Shown here one piece after another: positions 37,717 through 47,000 of a stretch of DNA of 64,000 nucleotides. Below the pieces are notes generated by a model. The model worked only from the letters and a program-made list of their open reading frames with translations, was not told where the DNA came from and searched no databases. How positions within the stretch are numbered: position 1 is the stretch's first letter; each line of letters begins with the position of its first letter. The position numbers and the translations under genes are program-made. This DNA comes from Bombyx mori (taxonomy: Eukaryota; Arthropoda; Insecta; Lepidoptera; Bombycidae). The stretch spans positions 6,511,501-6,575,500 of the forward strand of contig NC_085112.1 of the NCBI RefSeq assembly GCF_030269925.1, written 5' to 3'.

Positions 37717-38168
37717 ACTAGTGGCCCCGCAGTAGTCGAGATTCGACTATAATTAATTGAAATTATAAGTTTAAGCATTATCATGATTCTATTGTCAAAC
37801 ACTATTATATTTCGATAATATAATCACAGTATTCGCCAAAACTGCACTATAGATCAATAATATTAAAAACAAACAATATTAATCTATTTTCAATTCGACC
37901 ACAGACTTTAAGCAATAACAAAAGTTTCCCAATTGACAGTAAACAAAGAGTATATTTTTATGTATGTGTTGTGTCAAATACATGGTAGTGTGTAATATTT
38001 TCTTTATTGATTTAAGGTATCTTTTATGCATTATTTAAAAAAAATATTAACAATGTGCACTCCTTCTCTATATTCTCTATAAGTGTGAGAAATTTGATAC
38101 TCCTCCGTCCGCGCAATTTTCGTAAAAAGGGGTACAAAGTTTTTGCTTCACGTATTAATATATAGATT
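37717..38168 (+). repeat. Interspersed repeat family B, copy 2
   Basis: Aligns with 4939-5397 from tactagtggccccgcagtag to tattaatatatagatt, with scattered substitutions and small indels. The last 110 bp or so are the best conserved. Transcribable frames are absent. Confidence 0.75.
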
Positions 38169-38380
38169 TCCAACGTTTTCATTACTTTATAGTTATAAAA
38201 GACGTAATCATAGATGACAGTGACAGTCGTGACAGTCAGTCATAAAAATAATAAAATTAAGATTAATTCGTAAGAGTAGTTTTAATTATTTACTTAATTA
38301 TGCCAGTATTGCCAGCCTAAGCTACATAACTCTAATAATTCATAAACTAATATTTTTATCCCTAATTACAATTACCTTTA

Positions 38381-38475
38381 TTACACTTATAAAGGCAGGC
38401 GAGCCTTATAAATACTCAAACAATGATGAGTAGTCGTCGCTTACGGATATCGACAAGGCCAAGGGCCAATCAAGC
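38381..38475 (-). mobile_element. Old Jockey-like LINE 3' tail
   Basis: ttataaaggcaggcgagcct, then a gatgagtagtcgtcgctta stretch and aaggccaagggccaatcaag. It parallels the minus-strand tail at 33.0 kb with considerable decay. Confidence 0.6.
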
Positions 38476-39614
38476 GTGCGTAATAAAGGACGTACGTTCT
38501 CTTTGAGAATTGGCTACGTTCGAGTAACTTAAAAATCGTTTTTCAAAGATTTTATCAGTACCTACTCCTTAGTTTTATATGGTGCGGCCAATTTTATTGC
38601 CGCTTATTATGGGTAGTTCAAAAATCAAATGCAAATAATGACTTACAACTTAGAACTCTGTATCTTAAAATTCCCTACAAAAGCAGTAACACTTACACTG
38701 CTTACAAACAGTAGGAATATCAAAAATTATTTCAATACATTGTTATGCCTAGTTCGTTTTACAAAATAGATTTGGAACTACAATGGGGTGAATTACAGGA
38801 ATCTCGCTATTAAAATTTCCCACTTTTCATAAAAATACCATTACTTAGTTAATCTATTCCTATTTCAACTACAAGACTGAAGTTGATGAAGGAATTTAGA
38901 TAATTGGAATATATTTGATGAAGACCGGCTACACAGCACTTTAATGTTGAGATTTTATAAAATGCAAAGAAATAATAGAAGGATATGTTATTAAGCTTTT
39001 ATATTATGCGACAGTGTAATACTGTAAATATTATATTAAACGAAACTAGGAACTAAGCTACATAATTGATACTAAAACCACTCTTACTTAAAGGTTTTTA
39101 TTTGACCATCCGTAAAATTTTAGTTATCGATAATCATAAATTGAGTAACGCTAATATAATTTAATATTTATAATCTGAAGACGTATTTTGAGACCTTTAA
39201 AATATTACTATCACATTAAGTTTTGATTGCAAATAAATATGCTTAAGTTAATCATATACCTAAGAATACTTCATTAATAAAGTAATTATCTAATTTTTTG
39301 TATCAAAACTCATCTTCACTAATATCCTTATGACTGTGACGCCGGAATGATTTTCCCAGATAACAATAAATTGGAGATAATTGATAAACATATCATGATA
39401 AATATGACAGCTTCTGGAGTCTGGTTGTTGAAAGTCTTAAAGTTATGCGAGCAATTTATACTTTACAAATCAACGTTTCATCTATGATGGGACTCTGTAG
39501 ACCGTAGAATTTAAGGAACTTAGAATTGTTATCAGACAATACAATATCTTGATACTTCTTTATATGGTCTAAAACGAATCTAGAATTGTCGACAGGCTAA
39601 ATGTGTCGGCAATG
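38476..39614. other. No identifiable gene
   Basis: AT-rich left flank of the pogo-like transposon; nothing recognised. Confidence 0.4.
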
Positions 39615-39616
39615 TA

Positions 39617-39642
39617 GAGTCATGTGGGGTAACCGTACGCAG
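39617..39642. repeat. Left terminal inverted repeat of the pogo-like element
   Basis: With the TA, it reads tagagtcatgtggggtaac and then cgtacgca. Its partner at the right end differs at two positions over about 27 bases. The first subterminal motif (39628-39642) overlaps its inner part. Confidence 0.92.
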
Positions 39643-40038
39643 CGGGTAAGTGTACGCAGTGAACATCGTGCGAATGACGCAGTGGACAACTGGTCGAGAC
39701 CTGTCGTATTTAGTTCACACTTGACTGCCAAGTAAGAGTACCGCGTCACAGGTTTTCTGCTCAAGGCCGGGGATACTTATGCGACAATATTGTTTTTGCA
39801 CGGTTTTCTTATTTAATTTCTTGAAATTCATTTGCATGTCTAAGGCATTAAGATTTGTCTGAGTAAGTACACAAAGTGACTGGGAACAGGAGAAACTAAT
39901 CAATATTTTGTGTGAATTTACGTATTTGATCTAAGGTAAGTCATACTTGTGTTTTTTATTTTATTTATTTATTTTGATGGGTTGGGGTAAGTGTGTGGGG
40001 GTAAGTGTCCGCAGTTTTGAAATGCGTATACTTACCCC
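39628..40038. promoter_or_regulatory. Left subterminal motif array
   Basis: Copies of ggGTAAGTGTnCGCAg: 39628-39642 (variant aaccgtacgc), 39644-39660, 39984-39997 (partial), 39998-40014, and an inverted copy at 40023-40038 (tgcgtatacttacccc). They probably bind the element's own transposase, as subterminal repeats do in related elements. The motif also contains a consensus splice donor, GGTAAGT. Confidence 0.7.
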
Positions 40039-40080
40039 ATCGAAGTAACAAAACATATCAAGTATTTTTTTACCTTCTAG
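39936..40080 (+). other. Probable 5' UTR intron of the transposase gene
   Basis: A strong donor ctaag|GTAAGT at 39935/39936 and a pyrimidine-rich acceptor tttttttaccttctag ending at 40080, seven bases before the start codon. The 145-nt intron contains three of the subterminal motifs. Supported by splice consensus only. Confidence 0.6.
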
Positions 40081-40087
40081 ATTGAAA

Positions 40088-42130
40088 ATGCCTCGAAAAT
40101 ATATAAGGAAATGTCCCGATCGGAAAGTCTGTACTCAAGAGCAAATTGATAAAGCCAAGCAGTTGATTGGAGAAGGAAAATCGAAACGAGCAGCAGCAGA
40201 AATTGTTGGGATCAATGAGAGTACTTTGAGAAAACGTTTAAAACTCAACTCCACTGCAACATCAATGGGGAGATATCAACAAACATTTACACGTGAACAA
40301 GAGGTAGGTATGTTATTATTAATTATCTATGATGGCCATCTGAATATATTAAAATTCTTTTTTTGTTATTAGGAAGAAATTTACAATCATTGCAAATCTA
40401 GTGACGAGAGGTTCTACGGTCTTACTTTGAATACACTGAGAAAATTAGTTTACGAATTTGCAGAAGTGAATGAAATAGAGAATAGGTTTGATAAAACAAC
40501 AAAAATGGCTGGAAAAGACTGGGTCTACGAGTTTATAAAACGACATCCTGATTTAGCTTTAAAGCAAACTACACCTACGAGCATTGCAAGAGCCATTGGT
40601 TTTAATCAAGTGCAAGTAAATAGATTTTATACAAACTTGAAAAAGTGTCAAGAAAAATATAACTTCCCTCCAGGTCGAATATATAATATGGACGAGACTG
40701 GCATCAGCACAGTGCCAAAAAAGACTCCTAAAGTTATATCACTGAAAGGAAAAAAAAATGTTAATAAAATTGTTTCTGGAGAACGTGGTCAAACTATAAC
40801 TGCTGTTTGCTGTGTCAGTGCAACTGGAAATTATGTGCCTCCTCCATTTATATTTCCTCGAAAAAGGATGAAGGGTGAACTCATGGATGGAGCTCCAACT
40901 GGAAGTATTGGTATGACATCTGATTCGGGATTTATCAACACGGATTTATATTTGGAATGGCTTCATCATTTCAAGGACTACACTTCACCAACTGTCGATA
41001 ATCCTGTGCTACTGATTATTGACAATCATTCAAGCCATATTAGCTTGCAAGGTACCTTGTATTGCAGACAGCATAACATCATAGTACTTACTTTGCCACC
41101 TCACAGCAGTCACAAATTACAACCCTTGGATAGGGCTATTTACAGTCCTCTTAAAAGCCAGTACGCAATTAAAGCTGATAAATGGATGGCACAGCATCCT
41201 GGTAGATCTATTAATCAATACCAAGTGACTTTGATTTTTAACAGAGCCTTTCTAAAAATTGCCACTGTGGGTAACGCAGCTTCAGCTTTCAGGGTCACGG
41301 GAATATATCCCTTCAACAACGACCTGTTTACAGAAGCAGACTTTGCACCATCTTCAGTTACAGATATGTTTTGTCCAACTTCTGATACTGTCCTTCAAAA
41401 TCCGTCTACTTCAAGTTCACTTGGCTTGGATCATCATATTGTATCTGTTGCACCTGTTCCACAAGAATTAGTTGCTTCTGCGTCGGCCGATTTATCAGAA
41501 ACACAATTTGAGATATCTGATGTTTCGACTGTTGCTGAAGTTCATCACCCATCAAGCTCTCCACTACCTAGAAAACCTAACATCGAAACTGATATACAGA
41601 AAGCCAATGAACCATCGCATGCGCTTTCTGATCCAATGGACCAAATAGAAGAATTTCAGGAACAACAAATTATTCCGCCTCCCGTTCTCGGTAACATTTC
41701 GAATACTCACAAATCTCATATTCCCTTAATCAATATAAGCCCATTGCCAAAGGCAACTCACATTCAGATACGACGCAAAAATGCCAGCAAATCGGAAATA
41801 ATCACTAATAGTCCGTTTAAAAATATGTTAGAAGAGAAACAAAAAGAAGTCGACCGAAAATCTAAGAAAATAAGAAAACCAAAGATGAACATGGAAACCA
41901 AAACTAAGCCAAAGAAGAAAGATAATATTAAGACTAATACTAAAACTAAAGACAATGACAAGAATAAATGTTCAGAACAAGAGTACTACTGTCCGTTGTG
42001 TCAAGAAAAGTACGGAGATACGGCTGAAGCGTGGATTAAATGTTCAATTTGTAGCTCTTGGTGGCACGAAGCCTGCACCAGCTGCGAGAGTGGCATATTT
42101 ACTTGTGATCTATGTGTAGTAAAAGATTGA
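40088..42130 (+). CDS. Pogo-like transposase with C-terminal PHD finger (two exons)
   Basis: Coding exons 40088-40303 and 40373-42130 join in phase to give 657 residues. The intron (40304-40372) starts GTAGGT and ends TTATTAG. The ATG at 40088 is chosen because the frame opens just upstream only with a TTG. Domains: psq-type helix-turn-helix at about 15-52 (KSKRAAAEIVGINESTLRKR); CENP-B-like second DNA-binding segment at about 70-165 (GKDWVYEFIKRHPDL); DDE-type core with D179 (NMDETG), D289 (LLIIDNHSSH) and D325 (LQPLDRA), the last two separated by 35 residues; a Ser/Pro-rich linker; a Lys-rich stretch at about 555-605; a C4HC3 PHD finger at 610-657 (CPLC, CSIC, H-x2-C, CDLC). It should cut and paste the element at TA sites in the nucleus. 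No frameshift or missing catalytic residue is seen. Confidence 0.93.
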
Positions 42131-42140
42131 GTTTCGGATG

Positions 42141-42220
42141 TGCGTACACTTTGCCGACGTTGCGTATACTTAACCGAAGGCATGCGGACACTTTCCCGCC
42201 GATACGGGTAAGTGTCCGCA
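42141..42220. promoter_or_regulatory. Right subterminal motif array
   Basis: Inverted copies at 42141-42155 (tgcgtacactttgcc), 42161-42175 (tgcgtatacttaacc) and 42183-42199 (tgcggacactttcccgc), and one direct copy at 42206-42220 (gggtaagtgtccgca). Another lies in the right terminus (42381-42398). They start about 10 bp after the transposase stop codon and overlap its 3' UTR. Confidence 0.7.
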
Positions 42221-42244
42221 TTTCCCTTGATGATTAAAAGTTTC

Positions 42245-42250
42245 AATAAA
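42245..42250 (+). terminator. Poly(A) signal of the transposase gene
   Basis: AATAAA about 115 bp after the stop codon and before the right inverted repeat. A suitable place for cleavage within the element. Confidence 0.6.
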
Positions 42251-42378
42251 AATAACAATTATTATTAGAATTTTAAAAATATGTTTTGTTATTACTGAGA
42301 AATGTTTATTACGTTAGAATAAACGTTGTTTTTTTTTCATACAACTAAAACTTTTATTCTGGAAGCAATTTACTAAAA

Positions 42379-42405
42379 ATTGCGTACAGTTGCCCCACAT
42401 GACTC
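42379..42405. repeat. Right terminal inverted repeat of the pogo-like element
   Basis: tgcgtacagttgccccacat then gactc plus TA. Inverted, it reads tagagtcatgtggggcaac and then tgtacgca, matching the left end except at two positions. Confidence 0.92.
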
Positions 42406-42451
42406 TACTAGCTTATAGAATTGGTCACATCAATTCTAATTGTATTTACTT

Positions 42452-42658
42452 ACTAGCGACCCGCCCTAGCTTCGCTTCGGAAACATTAAAACTAACATGA
42501 AACCAAAAAAAAAAAATTAAAAAAGTAGCCTATGTTCATCAGGGACAATGTCGGCTTCTAATGGAAAAAGAATTTTTCAAATCGGTCCAGTAGTTTCGGA
42601 GCCTATTCGAAACAAACAAACAAACAAATCTTTCCTCTTTATAATATTAGTATAGATC
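42452..42658 (+). repeat. Short interspersed repeat, tactagcgaccc type
   Basis: It begins tactagcgacccgccctagc and ends with aaatcggtccagtagtttcg, (aaac)n, then a ctttataatattagtatagat. The aatcggtccag(t/c)agtttt block recurs at 63785-63815. It is a common type of retroposon 3' region, parent element not identified. Confidence 0.6.
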
Positions 42659-42705
42659 TATGACGTCCACTTTCCAAAGCTTTATAAGAAACGGACAGCA
42701 GTCGG

Positions 42706-43132
42706 AAGTCGTCATGGCCTAAAGCATAAGACGTCCGGTGCATTCGTATCTAGCGATGTAACGGTGTTCGAATCCCGCAGGCGAGTACAAAATTTTCTAA
42801 TGAAATACGTACTTAACAAATGTTCACGATTGACTTCCACTGTGAAGGAATAGCATCGTGTAATAAAAATCAAACCCGCAAAATTTAATTTGCGTAATTA
42901 CTGGTGGTAGAGCGGTAGGCATGGGTAGGTAACACCACCCTGCCTATTTCCGCCGTGAAGCAGTAATGCGTTTTGGTTTGAAGGGTGGGGCAGCCGTTGT
43001 AACTATACTGACCTTAGAACTTATATCTCAAGGTGGGTGGCGCATTTACGTTGTAGATGTCTATGGGCTCCAGTCACCACTTAATACCAGGTAGGCTGTG
43101 AGCTCGTTTATCCATGTAAGCAATAAAAAAAA
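42706..43132 (+). mobile_element. Full-length Bm1-type SINE with tRNA-like promoter
   Basis: The only near-complete young copy. The head carries a putative RNA polymerase III A box (TGGCCTAAAGC, 42715-42725) and B box (GTTCGAATCC, 42766-42775), as expected for a tRNA-derived SINE. The body follows through aaaatcaaacccgcaaaatt, tgccgtgaagcagtaatg and ctcaaggtgggtggcgc to caataaaaaaaa at 43132. An aberrant segment (gagcggtaggcatggg) replaces part of the usual ggacctcttgtgagtc region near 42910. It could be transcribed, but mobility would need LINE proteins supplied in trans. Confidence 0.93.
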
Positions 43133-44079
43133 TTAATTAATCATTGGCAGATTAACAGACAAAGATTCATTTATCTTTTGATCACTTAAAATTGGTGAGA
43201 CAAACAATATATAACTGTAAGCAGTTACTGGATGGATAGGTAGTTTATTTTTAAAATTAGATGATTGCGATTTCGATTTTTCTGTTCATTATACTTACAT
43301 ATCATAATTTTCAAAATCGACCACAAGATCACAGTATCGCTATAAAGGCGAAGTCGTAACTCCACCTCCATTAATATTTGCTTATTAATGCTTTTTAATT
43401 AAAAAAAATTAAGTCGGTGTTACTGAACCGTGTCTGTTTATCACATTACTTTCTAGCTTTCTACTTAGTCGTAACTACTCAAAATAGAAATTAGAAGGTC
43501 GAATTGGATAGGAAAATCAGAAAGATGGTTATCCATCTTTCTGTATCTGTATCCACCACAGGTCTGTAAACTAAATCCTAGTACATACCTATACCTTACC
43601 TTTATTGATTACTGAATATGTTTTAAAATAGCTATTCCTCATTTTGGATCTAAAAATTTATTTTTAAATTAAATTAGGTACCTGAGATTACGAGTTGCTT
43701 GATTTGAAAATTTAAAGCTTATAGATATTAAAATGCCGCTTTTAAATGCATCAGCACCTTTGCTATATTCGTAAAAAAGGAGTGCATGATGAATATCAAA
43801 TAAGGAAGGTGATTAGCAGTGATTGTCCTTCGTGTGTGTACATCTGCACACCTTTAGTACTTAGCTGGGATATTGAATGGATGTCTAAAATTTAGTTTAC
43901 TTTAAAACATTGCGTTTCACTCGTTGGCAAATTATTACAAATACAAACTGAAAAAAACAGTTAGTTTGTGAAGTCTTTAGAGCCTTAATATAGACAAGTA
44001 GATTATGAATCTATGTATTAAGCTGAGCATTTATGTACCTAGTATATTATGTGCCTGGAGAGACTCATCGTGACAAGTA
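43133..44079. other. No identifiable gene
   Basis: AT-rich; nothing recognised. Confidence 0.4.
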
Positions 44080-44290
44080 AAGTGGTGGAAAATGATCCAG
44101 AGGTCGGAGCCGAAAAAGATGGAGTGACCAAGTCTCCGAGCATCTGGACTCGAGACTGAGCCACGCACTGTGCCACTGACCGAAATAAGTGGCTACAAAT
44201 TAAAAAAAGGTTACAGGTGGGCGCATCATAATGCTCAGCAATGAGCGATCGACTAAAAGAAGAGGATGATATTATGGGCAATATATTTTC
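44080..44290 (+). mobile_element. Decayed RTE-like LINE C-terminal remnant
   Basis: The plus frame from about 44100 reads RGRSRKRWSDQVSEHLDSRL, then stops interrupt it. This matches the GR(S/P)xxRWxDQ region near the end of RTE-type ORFs. At least two stops and no intact 3' end are seen, so it is a fossil. Confidence 0.55.
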
Positions 44291-44496
44291 GTAAAAAACG
44301 ATATAAGTAAGGGGGAGTCAGAAATTATATATCATAGAGGAGTATGGAAGGAGAAAACATGTTGCGCCGACCCGAGGTGACTTGGAGAAGGATGGTAATG
44401 ATGATATTTTTTGAGACTTGAAGAAAGTCTTCGGGTGGAAAATATGCTCGTCTACATTTGAAGATATGTGTGCATACATTTAATAAAAATAGTACG

Positions 44497-44575
44497 GTAA
44501 ATTGATGGACAAGCTCATTGCTTACGTGATATTTAGCGGATAATGCAACCCATAGACAGCAAAATGTGATCACGC
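44497..44575 (-). repeat. Old Bm1-type SINE fragment
   Basis: attgatggacaagctcattg followed by cttacgtgatatttagcgg and gcaacccatagacagc parallels the Bm1 3' region on the minus strand with heavy decay. Confidence 0.5.
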
Positions 44576-46610
44576 AGTCCAACTTAAAAGACCAGGTTGA
44601 AGCTTCAGCTGCAGAACAATTGTCCTAATCTTCAGATATATAAAGGCGAGGTAGAAGACAGGCCAGTGTTACAAATTGGCGTAGGCCCACAACTTTTTAC
44701 CACGTGGAAATTGTGTAGGAAACTAAAATAAGGATATTATTCTTACTACCGTCGATGGATGGGTGAAAGGTGAGTCACAATATATCTTTGATATCAAAAT
44801 TCCTCATTTTCTTATAGATTTTCATATAAAATTAAATTAAAATAAGTAGATATGTGTGTTAGATACAAAAATTCCTACACAATTCAGTATCCCCTTCGAA
44901 GTAATATTTAAACGTCACTTACTTTGGAAAATATTTCAGTTCCTTTGATTCTCTAGTTTGAATTGTTAGATAAGTAAACAATTGTATGAGAGAAAAATCA
45001 CAAATTACCTTAAATCGGATTAAAAATTATCGTGAGTTTCTGCATGTTTTTTTCAAATTAATAACAATAGGACTTAGGTACCTAATCAAAATTATGAGTC
45101 AAAATAGTAGAGCGTGCTATGAAAATCACGAGTCTCAGGATTAATTTCAGTAGAACGTTTAAATACTAACATACCATTAATCCCGAGACTTATCCATGAA
45201 TCCGCCATAATACTACTAAACTTTGTGATCTCCAAATCTCCAACTGTACTCAACTTGCTCCGCCTCTTCCATCATGGTGGTACTGCTGTCATATCAGTTC
45301 ATCCTGACAAATATACACTCATCTTCACAGAACGGGATATCTACATATAGAATCAAACGCAACAAAAGGAGATATCAGTGAACGAGCAAGCGAGACAAAT
45401 GCTTTTTAATGTACGCGGCTGGTTTTTAAAACAATCTAAAACGTAAATTATCGGTATTGCAACTGCAACCTTATCTCGTAGCTGAGAGAGTTGTATTTGA
45501 ATTGTGTCGATGCAGCGGCCATGTCTTCGGAGTGATGACGGCTTAGAAGAGATAAGCTACATGCTTTGGCTGGGGAGCGAAAGAGAAGACACGAAAATGA
45601 ATCTACTGGCCATGATGCAATAAAGTTTTTCAAATCTTCAGGCATCTAGTTCGCAAAGTGAGTACGAGATGGCGCTACGCGTATATTTAGTAACAAATTT
45701 GAGTAAGTTTGTATGTAAAATATCATACAACTACTTTTTTGTACCGAATTTAATATAATTTTTAATTTTTATTTGCTTGATTACGGTAAGTCATTTTTTA
45801 TAGTTTTAAAAGATTACTGATACATACTTTATTGTGACACAATTATTTTACATAGCTAAAATTGATACGTAAAACTAGTTTTCAGGTGGTAAATACATGT
45901 TGGACTTACTAAAGTAAAAATATACTGTACATATTTATGACAAATACCCTTCTTATTTGAGAATGAAGAAATCTTGACAAATATTTCAAATGTTCCTTGA
46001 TATTTTTTCAAAGCATTTAAGTTTTTTTACTGTATATTTTATAGTACGTAAATAAGAATTATTATTGCAATGACTGTAATAAGTTAGTAAACTGATCTTT
46101 CGACGATAATTATCTTAGTTTTGATGATACTTTCTTGTTAAAAACATGAAAATGTGTTATCTAAACAAAACTTTTATTGTAGGGATTTTTTAACTAAACG
46201 TAAATCTGAGACATAATAAGATAATGAGGCATATAGAATAACGTACAGTAAGTAGTAGTATAGATGCCTACGACTAGAAAAAGAAAAAAGTAATCTTCTA
46301 AAAAAATGTTATCATAACCTGGCGCTATTTTAGTTACGTCCAACTTTTTGTTCTGACAGAAAAAAAAACCATACATTTACATACCGACTTTGCATTATTT
46401 ATATTACGCGTTTTATGTTAGCAAAATGACATTTAAAGCTCACATTTAATTAATTCAGTCACCTGTCCAACCTTTAGAAAAGGACAAGTCACAGAAAATA
46501 ACCTAATGTCGACCGAAGCGAGCGGTTATATACAACTTCACTCGTGGCTCGTGATGTTATCAGTACGCAAATGACGTGCCGAACTTAATATAACCAAATT
46601 CAGTACTCAC
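44576..46610. other. No identifiable gene
   Basis: A patch at 45450-45680 is GC-richer with short unrecognised frames. The rest is AT-rich. Confidence 0.35.
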
Positions 46611-47000
46611 GGTTTGTTTTTTCGCGCGTTCAAACGTCAAACTCGTAGCTAAACACATCGCGTGACGTCGGCGCGGGGCGTGCACCGGTACTCCCGCGTC
46701 GAGACCAACAATACGCGAAACAATCCCGTTTTCACGCGAAAAACCCGAGTAATAACACAAAAATCACCTTCATATTTCGGTAAAAGTACGGAGCGAGTCG
46801 AGATGTGTCGTCCGTGGCCGCGTTCGCATCTAAACGGCCCGAGTTTTATGTTAGATTACAGACGTAACTTTTATAGATCCTCGGTGCTATATAACGCGGT
46901 GGGCGTGCTCAGGGGAGTGTGACCCTTACGAAGCGGTTAGAGAGGCTACAATAGCGTGTGGCGGTGGTTGCACGGGTGTCATTAAATGTCGCGCGCCGAG
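46611..47000 (-). promoter_or_regulatory. CpG-rich block, possible promoter and first exon
   Basis: CpG-dense sequence in AT-rich surroundings. On the minus strand it ends in a consensus GTGAGT donor (46605-46610), following cgcgcgaaaaaacaaacc. A minus frame from 46760 to the donor is open but unrecognised, and so is an 86-codon plus frame. The composition and donor suggest the start of a minus-strand transcription unit with a first exon ending at 46611. No start-site motif was fixed. Confidence 0.3.

Larger units (their letters stand above)
39617..42405 (+). mobile_element. Complete pogo-like DNA transposon
   Basis: A 2.79-kb element bounded by inverted repeats and flanked by TA on both sides (39615-39616 and 42406-42407), the target duplication of the Tc1/mariner superfamily. 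It contains one two-exon transposase on the plus strand, a probable 5' UTR intron, a poly(A) signal and about ten subterminal copies of a GGTAAGTGTnCGCA motif. The frame is unbroken, both termini are present and the repeats still match well. It therefore has everything expected of an autonomous copy, though activity cannot be told from sequence. The pogo assignment follows from the psq helix-turn-helix, the CENP-B-like second DNA-binding segment and a DDD core. Confidence 0.92.

Noticed and set aside
41764..42258. Minus-strand frames opposite the transposase
   Set aside because: Shadows of the Lys-rich and PHD-coding region of the plus-strand transposase.
42706..42780. Possible tRNA gene from A and B boxes
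   Set aside because: It is the tRNA-like head of a Bm1 SINE and cannot fold as a mature tRNA with an obvious anticodon arm.
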